Shown piece by piece: positions 34,645-44,015 of a DNA stretch of 64,000 nt; position 1 is the stretch's first letter, and every line of letters begins with the position of its first letter. The stretch is from Chryseobacterium oleae (GTDB lineage Bacteria; Bacteroidota; Bacteroidia; Flavobacteriales; Weeksellaceae). The stretch covers positions 310,001 to 374,000 of the forward strand of contig NZ_FOVD01000002.1 in NCBI RefSeq assembly GCF_900115055.1. Direction: 5' to 3'. The position numbers and the translations under genes were made by a program. A model generated the notes under the pieces. It saw only the letters and a program-made list of their open reading frames with translations, made no database searches and was not told the origin of the DNA.

Positions 34645-35463
34645 ATGAACATTCTTAAATTACTAGATAAGCTTTCTAACGATAAATTTTTTACCACAGA
34701 AGCTACAAGATTAGAAACAATTACCAATATGTCAACATTTGGTAAAAAAGCAGCGGTAGCAGCCGTTCCATTGGGATTGGGAGCATTAATTTCTACTCCT
34801 GCTAAAGCGGAAACTGTAGATCAGTCAACATCCGCAACTTTTTTCAAAAGTGCTTTGACGGATGCCTTACAGCTGGCATTGGTCCTGGAATATCTTGAAA
34901 ATGAATATTACGCCATAGGTCTGGCAGCAGCCGGATTGATCCCCAATTCAGACCGACCTGTTTTTATGCAGATCTCAAAGCATGAATCAGCACACGTAGG
35001 TTTTCTTAAAAGTACCCTGACTTCTCTTGGAGAAGCTCCAAAACCAAAACCTACTTTTGATTTTACAGCTGGCGGAAATTTTACGCCTTTCACAGATTAT
35101 AACCAATTCCTGGTTTTAGCTCAGGCTTTTGAAGACACCGGAGTTCGTGCGTATAAAGGACAGGCTGGAAATGTAATGTCTAATAAAGCTGTATTGCAGG
35201 CAGCACTTCAGATCCATTCCGTGGAGGCAAGACATGCTTCACAGGTGAGAAGAATGCGTGCCAATAAAGGCTGGATAGAACTGGCCAACGGAGGAAATAT
35301 GCCTGCTGCTACAAACGCTGTGTATGCAGGAGAAGATAACACAAATCAGGCAGGATTCAATACAGCCACAGCTTTCGGAGCGGCGGCGGGATCTGCAGCT
35401 TATGATGAAGTTCTTACAACAAGCGAGGCGCAGACTATTGCAGGTCTGTTCATTGTGGTCTGA
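34645..35463 (+). CDS. Ferritin-like domain protein (second copy)
   Basis: 272 residues. Ferritin-like helices carry LVLEYLENEYYAIG, SKHESAHVGFL and SVEARHASQVRR, parallel to the upstream gene, which indicates an old duplication. The N-terminus has a hydrophobic stretch (about 33-48, AAVAAVPLGLGALIS, preceded by lysines) but no clear twin arginine or lipobox, so its export route is unclear; it may travel with its partner. Operon with the first copy, closed by a terminator. Confidence 0.88.
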   Translation: MNILKLLDKLSNDKFFTTEATRLETITNMSTFGKKAAVAAVPLGLGALISTPAKAETVDQSTSATFFKSALTDALQLALVLEYLENEYYAIGLAAAGLIPNSDRPVFMQISKHESAHVGFLKSTLTSLGEAPKPKPTFDFTAGGNFTPFTDYNQFLVLAQAFEDTGVRAYKGQAGNVMSNKAVLQAALQIHSVEARHASQVRRMRANKGWIELANGGNMPAATNAVYAGEDNTNQAGFNTATAFGAAAGSAAYDEVLTTSEAQTIAGLFIVV

Positions 35464-35489
35464 TACAATTTTTATTATTTAGGTGAGAG

Positions 35490-35528
35490 TCCTGTCCTTA
35501 GAAAATATCTGGGGATGGGATTTTTTTT
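35490..35528 (+). terminator. Terminator of the ferritin-like operon
   Basis: Stem TCCTGTCC / GGATGGGA with G-U pairs and eight T after it. Confidence 0.7.
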
Positions 35529-35712
35529 GGCTTACATCTGTCAAAACAAAACCTGAAGTAAAAGATTTTTCAAAACTCTCGCCACTGGTAAGAGAAATTC
35601 TGATTCAATCTTAAAACTTTGGGAGTAAAATAAATAATAAATATAATCAAACCTTATAGGTTTCGCTACCTAAAATAATAAAATGCTCTCCGAAGCAGCA
35701 TACTATTAACAA

Positions 35713-35742
35713 TGTCACACTGAGCGGAGTCGAAGTGTGAGA
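35713..35742. repeat. GTCACACTGAGCGGAGTCGAAG-type intergenic repeat
   Basis: TCACACT and AGTGTGA arms enclose GAGCGGAGTCGA. I know closely similar elements as abundant intergenic repeats in Bacteroidota and other phyla. Copy lies at the 3' side of the LacI gene; one copy seen in this window. Confidence 0.6.
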
Positions 35743-35761
35743 TATTAAAACTACGGATGCT

Positions 35762-36769
35762 TTACAAAGTCGAAGCCCTGTACACCAACACCGCATCCAT
35801 CAATACCGTCCTGCTTGGTGCTGAGTTGTCTTTGATCTTCTCAAGCATCAGTTCTGCGGCGGTTTCTCCCATTTTCACTAAAGGCTGCTGAACGCTGGTC
35901 AGCTGCGGATAGACAATGGTAGATAATTCGGTTCCTGAAAAACTGGCTACTGCTACATCGCCGGGGATTTTAATATTGTTTTCAAGGAGAAAATTCATTG
36001 CTCCTATCGCCAAAGTATCACTGAATGCAAAAATACTGTCAAACGATGTCTTTTTATGGAGCAACTGTTTCACGGCTTCTTTCCCGTAATCAAAGCTCAT
36101 TCCTTCCGTAGTAATGATCAGATCTTCGTCGAAAATATTGTATTTGGTCATTATACGTCTATATCCGTTGGCCCTTTCCACAGCGTTCCGGATGGTTTGC
36201 GGACCCATGATGTGAGCTATTCTTTTTCTTCCGGTTTTAATCAGATATTCTACCATTAAGGATGAATTAATGTAATCATCCACGACCACTTTCGATACGT
36301 CTAAAGATTTGCTGGGAATTCGGTCAAAAAAGACCAAAGGCGTTCCCTGATTTATGATTTGCTGGTACAGATCATTATTATAGGTTTCATGGCACAAATT
36401 AATGATGATCCCGTCTACATTGAACCCTTCCAGAAGCTGCAGGTTTTTTCTTTCAATAAGCGGATTTTCATCAGATTGGGTAATGACAAGTCTGTAACCG
36501 AGAGGGTACAGTACATTCTGAATTCCTTCAAGAACCTTTGCGGAAAATGGAGTAATCATCTCCGGAACCACCACACCTATCGTTTTGGATTGCCCGGATT
36601 TTAAATTCAAAGCCGTAAGATTAGGTTTATATCCCAATTGATCCGCAGCATCGAGTACCCGTTTTTTGGTTTCATAGCTTACATTTTTATCATTAAGGAG
36701 CGCCCGGGAGATGGTAGAGGTCGATAATGACAAAAATTTTGAAAGATCTTTAATGGTTATGCGTTTCAT
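35762..36769 (-). CDS. LacI-family transcriptional repressor of the polyol operon
   Basis: 335 residues. The N-terminal helix-turn-helix is complete (ITIKDLSKFLSLSTSTISRAL, residues 4-24) with the hinge helix region NVSYETKKRVLDAADQLGY, then a periplasmic-binding-protein-like sensor domain (IGVVVPEMITPFSAKVLEGI; VDGIIINL; ASFSGTELSTIVYPQLTSVQQP). It is divergent from the mannitol dehydrogenase operon, and two perfect palindromes lie between them, so it probably represses that operon and itself until a sugar or sugar alcohol binds. Confidence 0.92.
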   Translation of the reverse strand: MKRITIKDLSKFLSLSTSTISRALLNDKNVSYETKKRVLDAADQLGYKPNLTALNLKSGQSKTIGVVVPEMITPFSAKVLEGIQNVLYPLGYRLVITQSDENPLIERKNLQLLEGFNVDGIIINLCHETYNNDLYQQIINQGTPLVFFDRIPSKSLDVSKVVVDDYINSSLMVEYLIKTGRKRIAHIMGPQTIRNAVERANGYRRIMTKYNIFDEDLIITTEGMSFDYGKEAVKQLLHKKTSFDSIFAFSDTLAIGAMNFLLENNIKIPGDVAVASFSGTELSTIVYPQLTSVQQPLVKMGETAAELMLEKIKDNSAPSRTVLMDAVLVYRASTL

Positions 36770-36812
36770 CAGCCCATGTTTTTTGCTAAAATTAATAAAA
36801 AAATAAGCAATT

Positions 36813-36844
36813 GGGAACGTTCCCTGAGTTTCGGGAACGTTCCC
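36813..36844. promoter_or_regulatory. Tandem LacI-type operators
   Basis: Two identical perfect 12-bp palindromes GGGAACGTTCCC at 36813-36824 and 36833-36844. Their centres are 20 bp apart, about two helical turns, so two dimers would sit on the same DNA face. Confidence 0.85.
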
Positions 36845-36932
36845 AGTGTAAATTTTATAAAAAAAACTGAAGATGAACTGATTGTTAATATAGTTTTAAC
36901 ACATTGACTAACGTATTAATAATCCTTTGCAT

Positions 36933-38369
36933 ATGAATACCATTTCTTATCATTATGATGCCGAAAAAATCACTACAGGAATTCTGCACATCGGTGTCGG
37001 AAATTTCCACCGGGCGCATCAGCAGTTTTATACCAATGCCATATTGGAATCTGAAGACCAGAAGCAATGGGGAATCTGTGGAGTCTGTCTGCTCCCTTCC
37101 GACGAAAATATAGTTCGTAGTTTAAGAGCTCAGAATCTTGAATATTCCCTCACCGTCTGTGGAAGAAACGGAACCGATGAGGTGTATAAAATAGGATCAT
37201 TGCGTGAACTGATCTGGGGCATTGAAGATCCGGAAGCCGTGATCAACAAAATTGCCGATCCTTCTATCAAAATAATCACATTAACCATCACTGAAGGCGG
37301 ATACAATCTGGATAAAGAGACAGGAGCATTTATTTTGAACGATGAAAAAATCCAGCATGATGTAAAAAATCCGGGAACTTCTTCCACTGTCTTCGGATTT
37401 GTGGCTGAGGGGCTTCGTCGCAGAAAACTGAATAATAACGGAGGAATTACGATTCTTTCATGTGATAATCTTCAGCACAACGGAAATACAGCCAAAAGGG
37501 CTTTTACAGCATTCGTAGAAGCTCAGGATAAAGAACTGGCAGAATGGATGAAAACTCATGTTTCATTTCCCAACAGCATGGTAGACCGCATTACGCCTGC
37601 CGTATCTCCTGAAGATGTAGTAAGACTGAACCAAAAAAGCGGAATTGAAGATCTGGCCCCTGTTTATTGCGAAGATTTTATACAATGGGTGATTGAAGAT
37701 AACTTTATTGCAGGAAGGCCTGCGTGGGAAAGAGCCGGGGTAGAATTTACGGATGATGTGACTGCTTTTGAAAATATGAAACTGAGCCTGCTCAATGCAT
37801 CACACACTTTATTGTCTTATCCTTCTTTTCTGATGGGCTACCGAAAGGTGGATCAGGCCATGGAAGATCAGGATGTGGTAAGATTTGTCCGCAATTTTAT
37901 GGATACGGATATTACGCCTTTAGTTCCTGCTCCTAAAAATACGGATCTCGAAGACTATAAAAAAACACTGATCGAAAGATTTGCCAACCACAGCGTCAGT
38001 GATCAGGTGAGCAGACTGTGTTTCGATGGGATTTCAAAATTCCCGGTGTACATCATTCCTAATCTGATTACTATGATTAAAGCAGGCATAGATCTGACAC
38101 GTGTTGCTTTTCTTACTGCTTCTTACAGACATTATCTCAAATACAAAACAGATGACCACGGACACTCTTATGAAATAGGAGAGCCTTGGCTGACTGCTGA
38201 AGATCAGAAGCTGATTGATGATGAAAATACTCTTGCTTTCCTGGAATTATCTGCTTTTAAAAGCGCTGATTTAAAAGGTTCAGTCAAATTTGTGGAACTG
38301 TACACGGAGTTTGCCAACCAGATTAAAAACAAAGGAACCGGTCCGGTTTTAAAATCAATCATAAAATAA
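36933..38369 (+). CDS. Mannitol dehydrogenase family protein (polyol to ketose)
   Basis: 478 residues from ATG 36933. Long-chain polyol dehydrogenase family (mannitol 2-dehydrogenase, fructuronate reductase, D-arabinitol dehydrogenase): HIGVGNFHRAHQQFYTN for NAD(P) binding, TLTITEGGYN, FPNSMVDRITP and KLSLLNASHTLLSYPSFLMGY, which holds the usual catalytic-site Asn/His. Oxidises a polyol such as mannitol to fructose; exact substrate is inferred from the fructokinase gene in the same operon. Confidence 0.88.
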   Translation: MNTISYHYDAEKITTGILHIGVGNFHRAHQQFYTNAILESEDQKQWGICGVCLLPSDENIVRSLRAQNLEYSLTVCGRNGTDEVYKIGSLRELIWGIEDPEAVINKIADPSIKIITLTITEGGYNLDKETGAFILNDEKIQHDVKNPGTSSTVFGFVAEGLRRRKLNNNGGITILSCDNLQHNGNTAKRAFTAFVEAQDKELAEWMKTHVSFPNSMVDRITPAVSPEDVVRLNQKSGIEDLAPVYCEDFIQWVIEDNFIAGRPAWERAGVEFTDDVTAFENMKLSLLNASHTLLSYPSFLMGYRKVDQAMEDQDVVRFVRNFMDTDITPLVPAPKNTDLEDYKKTLIERFANHSVSDQVSRLCFDGISKFPVYIIPNLITMIKAGIDLTRVAFLTASYRHYLKYKTDDHGHSYEIGEPWLTAEDQKLIDDENTLAFLELSAFKSADLKGSVKFVELYTEFANQIKNKGTGPVLKSIIK

Positions 38370-38375
38370 TTGACC

Positions 38376-39722
38376 ATGATTATAAATTCTGATATCCAGC
38401 CTTCAGGATCAAAAGCGAATAAGCCGATCCTACCATTTGTTATCATCACATTCATCTACTTTATCGTAGGGTTTCTGACCACTGTTAATGAACAGCTGCA
38501 GGCTCCTTTGAAATTCACTTTTCTGAGCCAGGCCGGAGGACTTAAAAATACTTTCACGACGCTGATCTCTTTTTTCTTTTTTCTAGGCTATCTGTTGAAC
38601 GGAACCTTAGGAAGTAAGTGGGTGAATGCTTTCGGTTACAAAAACACAATTCTCCGCGGACTTTTCTTTATGATCTCGGGATTGTTTATGTACCTGTGCT
38701 CATCATGGTTCGGGTATCAGTATCCGGATTTGAAATTCAGTATCAAAGATGCGGTGATTCCTTTCGGGTTTGTGATTTTTGTGATTGGGTCTTACTTAAT
38801 GGGAACTGCAGCAGCGATCATTCAGGTGGTGGTCAATCCCTACGCAGCTTCCTACGAATTAAAAGGAACCCAACCTGTACAGCGCTTGAATATTTTGACG
38901 GCTATTAATTCAATAGGAACGACTTCTGCACCGTTTTTCGTTACGGTAATCATGTTCAGTGGAATTTCAATTGAGAAGATAGAAATCAGACAATTGCTGT
39001 TGCCACTTGCCATACTTATTCTGTGCATTCTGATTATTATCGTGATCACGAAAAGACTTCATCTTCCTGATATTGCCCATACCAGAGCGGTAGCAGGAGA
39101 AAAGCTGGAAAGAAGCATTTGGTCTTTCAGACATTTTGTACTCGGCGTTCTTGCGATTTTCTTTTATGTAGGAACTGAAGTCGCCATCGGAGCGAATATC
39201 AATTTATATGCTTTTGAACTGATGGATTCCGGACACCCGATCACTTTCTTTGGAAAAACAGATATCATCATTGGAGGAATGGATCTCGGAATTCATGCTT
39301 TATTATCTACATTATACTGGGGCGGATTTCTTGTAGGCAGAGCGGTATCAAGCTTTTTGAGCAGTATTTCAGCCAGAACACAGCTGGCAGTAACGACGGT
39401 TTTAGCAACAATCCTTGCCCTGATTTCGATGATTACGCAGAATCTGTGGTTTCTCGTAGCGATCGGTCTTTTGCATTCTTCCATGTGGAGCTGCATTTAT
39501 TCCCTGTCTATAAAAGGGTTGAATAAATATACTTCAAAAGCTTCAGGGATTTTTATTTCTGCCGTATTTGGAGGAGCTGTTTTCACCCTTGTACAAGGAG
39601 GTCTGGCGGATATTTTAGGCTCATGGAGATGGACGTGGTCCCTTACGGTGATCTGCGAATTATTAATGCTGGCTTATGCGCTGTTCGGATCCCGTATCCG
39701 TGAGAAAGATCTTATTATCTAA
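38376..39722 (+). CDS. FucP-like sugar/polyol MFS transporter
   Basis: 448 residues with about 12 membrane helices, start ATG 38376, six bases after the dehydrogenase stop. FucP/GluP-type features: FVIITFIYFIVGFLTTVNEQL at the start, GYLLNGTLGSKW, NPYAASYEL and GINLYAFE-like text. It should import the polyol or sugar by proton symport. The gene at 63531-64000 encodes a related porter. Confidence 0.88.
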   Translation: MIINSDIQPSGSKANKPILPFVIITFIYFIVGFLTTVNEQLQAPLKFTFLSQAGGLKNTFTTLISFFFFLGYLLNGTLGSKWVNAFGYKNTILRGLFFMISGLFMYLCSSWFGYQYPDLKFSIKDAVIPFGFVIFVIGSYLMGTAAAIIQVVVNPYAASYELKGTQPVQRLNILTAINSIGTTSAPFFVTVIMFSGISIEKIEIRQLLLPLAILILCILIIIVITKRLHLPDIAHTRAVAGEKLERSIWSFRHFVLGVLAIFFYVGTEVAIGANINLYAFELMDSGHPITFFGKTDIIIGGMDLGIHALLSTLYWGGFLVGRAVSSFLSSISARTQLAVTTVLATILALISMITQNLWFLVAIGLLHSSMWSCIYSLSIKGLNKYTSKASGIFISAVFGGAVFTLVQGGLADILGSWRWTWSLTVICELLMLAYALFGSRIREKDLII

Positions 39723-39746
39723 CTGATTTTCATTAAAAAACACAAT

Positions 39747-40481
39747 ATGCTTAAATATAATCTGTTACTCTTTTTCTCGGCAGTCATAGGAAATATATCA
39801 TTGAACGCACAGGAGCTGCATTCTGCCTTGCAGCTTAGAAACAGCCACTTGTGGAGAGGGCTTGAAGTATCGGCAGGAGCTATTTATACCGGCGATGTAC
39901 ATCTTGATTTTAAAAATTTCTACGGAGGTTTTTGGGCAGGGGGTAATTTTGATGGTTCTTACAAGGAATTTAATCATTACATCGGATATAAAAACAAAAA
40001 ACTGGTTTTAGAACTTTGGGATATTTATAATTTCTCTCCCGGTGCCACCTATAACAATAAGGAGTATTTTAATTATTCTGCCCGCGAGACCGGTCGTTTC
40101 TGGGATTTCAGATCCTATTACACCATGAGTGAGCAGTTTCCCTTGGTGCTCAGCTGGAATACGGTTGTTTTTGGGAGAGACCGAAACAGCATGAATACAG
40201 AAAACAAATATTCAACTTTTGTTTCGGGAGAATATCCTGTTTACAAAAAAGAAAATCTGGAAGTAAGGGGAAGAGTAGGCTATAGTTTTGCGCTGAACAA
40301 TAGCAAGGGAGAGAAGAACAATTTCTTTGCAAAAGATGCAGGATTCAATGAGATAAGCCTTATTCTTTCAAAGAGTTTTACCATTGAAGGCTATAAAATT
40401 CCCGTTGGAATATGGGCGATGTGGAATCCGGTGAATAACAATGCGTTTCTTCAGTTCTCCGTTCAGGCGTATTCATTTTAA
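39747..40481 (+). CDS. Small outer-membrane protein of the polyol operon
   Basis: 244 residues with a Sec signal peptide (ends ISLNAQ). Rich in aromatic residues and alternating strands (SHLWRGLEVS; FYGGFWAGGNFDGSYKEFNHYIGYKN around 50-75), it ends in VQAYSF, fitting an outer-membrane beta-barrel. It could be the outer-membrane pore of the polyol system. No family name can be given with certainty. Confidence 0.7.
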   Translation: MLKYNLLLFFSAVIGNISLNAQELHSALQLRNSHLWRGLEVSAGAIYTGDVHLDFKNFYGGFWAGGNFDGSYKEFNHYIGYKNKKLVLELWDIYNFSPGATYNNKEYFNYSARETGRFWDFRSYYTMSEQFPLVLSWNTVVFGRDRNSMNTENKYSTFVSGEYPVYKKENLEVRGRVGYSFALNNSKGEKNNFFAKDAGFNEISLILSKSFTIEGYKIPVGIWAMWNPVNNNAFLQFSVQAYSF

Positions 40482-40632
40482 TAATACACATAAACAGATA
40501 AGGAAGTGAAATTTTCATTAAAAAAATCATGATTCACAATCCATTTTGTTTATCCGAATAGAATTTTTAGTAATTTACTGATAGATAACGGAACGTATGG
40601 ATCCGTATGTCTGAAATACAATTTAATTAATC

Positions 40633-41556
40633 ATGCAAGAAAAAAAATATAAAGCAGTCTGCTTTGGAGAGGTTCTTTGGGATATTTTTCCGGGTGAACA
40701 AAGAAGGATTGGCGGAGCGCCGTTCAATGTGGCGTATCATCTTTTTAAAATGGGTCTGGATGTAGAAATGATAAGCAGTGTTGGTGATGATGAGCTTGGT
40801 CATGAGCTGCTGCAGAAAATTAACAACTGGAAGATTCCTACGGATCATATTCAGGTTACAGAAGAACATCCTACGAGTACAGTCATTGCTTCAGTGGATG
40901 AAAACAATGATGCTCACTATGATATTGTAGAAAATGTGGCCTGGGATTTTATTGAAACGACTCCTGAAAATCAGAAGGTGCTCAGCAACGCCGATGCATT
41001 GGTTTTTGGAACACTGGCTGCCCGGAATGAAAAGTCAAAAAGCACTTTGTTTCAGCTGCTGGAAGTGAGTTCTTATAATGTTTTTGATATCAATCTGAGA
41101 GAACCTTATTACGATATCAGGATTATTAATGAGTTACTGCATAAGACGCAATTAGCCAAATTTAATAAAGCCGAACTCCGCATGGTCCTTGATTTTTTTA
41201 AGAAAGAATATAAGGATGAAAAAGACAGCATCAGATACCTGCAGGATCAATTTGGAATCCGTGAAATCATTGTATCCAAGGGAAGTAAAGGAGCACTTTA
41301 TGCCCACGAAGACCAATTCTATCTGTATCCGACCATTCCTGTTGAGGTTAAAGATACCGTAGGTAGTGGCGATTCATTTTTAGCCGGATTTTTATCAAAA
41401 AGACTGCAAAAAGAAGCTTCTGCCCATGAAATCATGGCTCAGGCTGTTTCATTAGGGGCTTTCATTACCTCACAGGAAGGAGCATGTCCGGAGTATACAC
41501 AGGAAGATTTCTTTACGTTTAAGGGAAAACATGAATTATCAGCTTTGAGTTTTTAA
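40633..41556 (+). CDS. PfkB-family fructokinase-like sugar kinase
   Basis: 307 residues. IGGAPFNVAYHLFKMG near residue 25 and the signature DTVGSGDSFLAGFL (about 248-261, GSGD with the catalytic Asp) identify PfkB. AGxxN-like VFDINLRE is typical of fructokinases. In this operon it should phosphorylate fructose to fructose 6-phosphate, linking polyol oxidation to glycolysis. The gap of 151 bases to the preceding gene may hold a separate promoter. Confidence 0.88.
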   Translation: MQEKKYKAVCFGEVLWDIFPGEQRRIGGAPFNVAYHLFKMGLDVEMISSVGDDELGHELLQKINNWKIPTDHIQVTEEHPTSTVIASVDENNDAHYDIVENVAWDFIETTPENQKVLSNADALVFGTLAARNEKSKSTLFQLLEVSSYNVFDINLREPYYDIRIINELLHKTQLAKFNKAELRMVLDFFKKEYKDEKDSIRYLQDQFGIREIIVSKGSKGALYAHEDQFYLYPTIPVEVKDTVGSGDSFLAGFLSKRLQKEASAHEIMAQAVSLGAFITSQEGACPEYTQEDFFTFKGKHELSALSF

Positions 41557-41564
41557 AGTTACAG

Positions 41565-41718
41565 AATGCGGGTTTGAGAGTCGGAGAATTTGAGGGTTTG
41601 AGAGTTTAGAGATGAAAAGTTCGTGTTTTGGGATATAAAATATGGGGTATTGATGGTTCTTAGCGTTATCCTCAATCTTAATCACATGTTTCATTTCTGA
41701 AATCTGGGCTCTCAAACC
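41565..41718. repeat. Purine-rich phrase repeats
   Basis: GGTTTGAGAGTCGGAGAATTTGAGGG and GTTTGAGAGTTTAGAG-type text, the same phrase family as at 23735-23760 and 27455-27490. Confidence 0.5.
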
Positions 41719-43434
41719 TTATCCCTGCCTTTTGTCCCCGTTTTCTGTTTCTTGTTTTCTCTGTTTAATAAAATCTGTAGGACGTATTCCGTTGAATTCA
41801 TAAAACAGATTGGAAAAATTAGATCTGGAGGCAATGCCGCATTTCTCGGCAAGGGTTTCGATTTTATAGCTGAGAAAAATCTTATCATTATACAGCTTTG
41901 TCGTGATAAAAGTAATCCTTAATTCACTCAGATACCTGTTGAAATTTGTTTCCTTGAAATCATTGATGATTTGGGATAGATAATTGGAATTGGTGTCAAA
42001 TTTTTGGGCCAGCTTATTCAAAGTCAGGCCTTGTTCTGTAAAACCATTCTTTTCTTCAAAATTTTTGAGTTTGATCAGGATGTCTTCTATCAGTTTTTTA
42101 TCCAGACCGGACTTATGAATTTCAGGCTCGAAAGTGTTAGTTTCCGGGATGCTTCTCTGTTCCTGTACCCCAATGATTCTTTCTTCCAGTATTTTGTATT
42201 TACTGATGATTTCCTTTTCGTGTCTGTAGCGTATCACTAAAATAGCACACAAACCTAATGCAATGACCACTAAGCCGATGATGATAAAGCTTCCCCATGA
42301 AGTCTCCCATTCCAGCCTTTGCTTTTCCTTTATCAGGGTCTGTGTGTCGTATTCCTTATGGATTTTATGAGAAAGGTAGGTGAAATCCTGTGATAGAACA
42401 CTGTCTGCTCTCAGGAGCTGTTTGGTGTAGTAGAGCTCCTTTTCGGTATCCTTTTTATTTTTATAATAATTAATCAGCAGTTCATAGTTTTCCCGCAATT
42501 CAGGAAGGATAAACTTATGTTTTTCAAATACGGAATCTACTTTCTGAAAATTAGCGATCGCCTGTGCTTGGTTATCTTCGGCCCAATAGGACTTTCCCAT
42601 ATAAAAGTAGTCTACGGTAGCCCACGCAAAATCATTGATATGCTGAATGGCCGGTAAAGATTCATTGAGCAGTTCCAGTGATTTTTTATAGTTCTTTTTG
42701 CGGTATTCTTCAATGCCGGCTTCCTTCAGGAAATATCCTCTTTCCTGTTTGAAATCGGAATGGTAGGTTTCTTTAAGCCCTGTTTTAATGGATAAATCTG
42801 CTTTCCTGAAATCACTCAGGTTTCTGTAGCAGACAATCATTTGATGAAGACCATTGTAATATCCCTTTTTATTATTGAAAATAATGTTGGGGTGGGTATT
42901 TTTCCTGATTTGAGACTCGAAATAATCGGTGGCTTCATTAAAGTGCTTGAGGGCTTCATCATAATATCCAAGATAGCTTTTAACCACTCCCAGATGATAA
43001 ATGACCCTGTATTTCAGGTAATTATCTTTTGTGTTTTCTGAGAACCGATAGGCTTTTAGGTATTCATTTAAAGCCATCTTATATTTCTTAAAATTAAAAT
43101 AATAAACAATTCCTTTACCGAGATAAGCATCACCAATAATATCAGAATCTTTGGAAAGCAATGCAGCAGATATCGTACTGTCTGCATATTGTAATTTCTG
43201 TTCGCGTGTAGATGCAAAAAAAACACCGTCTTTATAGGCCTGGGTCAGCTGTTCATAATTCTTTTCCTTTTTGGCTTTAGCGATGTACATATTCAGATAA
43301 GGAAATACGCTGCTGTCATTTTCTTCATTATTGATGTACTTCTCTTTTATTTTATAATAATCACTTAAGGTTTCTGCCTGCGAAAATAGAAGCCCAAAAA
43401 AACAAAGAAAAAATAATAGATAGTTTTTTTTCAT
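41719..43434 (-). CDS. Membrane-bound TPR / AraC-type HTH regulator
   Basis: 571 residues. Order: Sec signal peptide (ends LLFSQ), a periplasmic TPR-repeat region (about 25-370, repeats such as YNLGVVKSYLGYYDEALKHF), one membrane helix (about 382-404), a coiled linker and a C-terminal AraC DNA-binding domain (about 455-565; TLNKLAQKFDTNSNYLSQIINDF; LAEKCGIASRSNFSNLFYEFNGIRPTDF). Such one-component regulators sense something outside the membrane. It is divergent from the peptide locus and is its likely regulator. Confidence 0.88.
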   Translation of the reverse strand: MKKNYLLFFLCFFGLLFSQAETLSDYYKIKEKYINNEENDSSVFPYLNMYIAKAKKEKNYEQLTQAYKDGVFFASTREQKLQYADSTISAALLSKDSDIIGDAYLGKGIVYYFNFKKYKMALNEYLKAYRFSENTKDNYLKYRVIYHLGVVKSYLGYYDEALKHFNEATDYFESQIRKNTHPNIIFNNKKGYYNGLHQMIVCYRNLSDFRKADLSIKTGLKETYHSDFKQERGYFLKEAGIEEYRKKNYKKSLELLNESLPAIQHINDFAWATVDYFYMGKSYWAEDNQAQAIANFQKVDSVFEKHKFILPELRENYELLINYYKNKKDTEKELYYTKQLLRADSVLSQDFTYLSHKIHKEYDTQTLIKEKQRLEWETSWGSFIIIGLVVIALGLCAILVIRYRHEKEIISKYKILEERIIGVQEQRSIPETNTFEPEIHKSGLDKKLIEDILIKLKNFEEKNGFTEQGLTLNKLAQKFDTNSNYLSQIINDFKETNFNRYLSELRITFITTKLYNDKIFLSYKIETLAEKCGIASRSNFSNLFYEFNGIRPTDFIKQRKQETENGDKRQG

Positions 43435-43578
43435 CGAAATTAACGTGTTAGTAGTTTTTTATTTCACCAAAAATAGACAAATTTCATGAAATATATTTTG
43501 AAATTGAATGATTTCAACTTAAATGTTAAAACTGCTTATTTTTCAGTATAAATAACTGTTAAACAGACGTTTATTATT

Positions 43579-43622
43579 GTGCTTATTCATGAATTGACAC
43601 GTACTTATTCCTGAATAAGCAC
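43579..43622. promoter_or_regulatory. Inverted repeat between regulator and peptide locus
   Basis: GTGCTTATTCA (43579-43589) and TGAATAAGCAC (43612-43622) are perfect inverted arms of 11 bp with centres 33 bp apart, and ATTCATGAAT (43584-43593) is itself a palindrome. Location between two divergent genes makes an operator plausible. Confidence 0.5.
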
Positions 43623-43681
43623 AGTATCTTTTTTCATAGATGGGTGAGTCATTCTATATTAGGTCCAGAATTCTTAACCAC

Positions 43682-43691
43682 CCCGGCCGGG
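43682..43691. promoter_or_regulatory. GC-rich palindrome upstream of the lipoprotein gene
   Basis: CCCGGCCGGG, a perfect 10-bp palindrome unusual in this AT-rich gap, 27 bases before the ATG at 43719. Confidence 0.35.
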
Positions 43692-43718
43692 ATAACCTTT
43701 AAAACTTGACCATCGAAA

Positions 43719-43958
43719 ATGAAAAAGATTATCTCATCATTATGTATCGTAATAATAATTTCTGCAGTAAGCTCATGCAGACAAGAAGACGAAGAATCTA
43801 TTAGAGACTTTAACCATGAAAACTCAAAAAACAATGTTCTGCAGAAAAATGCAGATACACTAAATGCAGTTGCTGTCCCCGGGGATAAAGACAATGAAGT
43901 CCCCGTTGTTGTCAAAGGAGATCCGCCTCCCAAAAACGGCCAGCAATGGAAGCACTAA
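43719..43958 (+). CDS. Small lipoprotein of the peptide locus
   Basis: 79 residues. Lipoprotein signal (AVSSCRQE, Cys about 20) and a short, charged mature part ending VVKGDPPPKNGQQWKH. No recognised fold. Its position first in the rightward cluster, before the outer-membrane barrel and the peptide genes, suggests a role there; an immunity function is only a guess. Confidence 0.8.
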   Translation: MKKIISSLCIVIIISAVSSCRQEDEESIRDFNHENSKNNVLQKNADTLNAVAVPGDKDNEVPVVVKGDPPPKNGQQWKH

Positions 43959-44015
43959 TCCCCCTTATTATTTGAACAGACAAAACCCCTAATTGTTATT
44001 TACATCAGACCCAAC

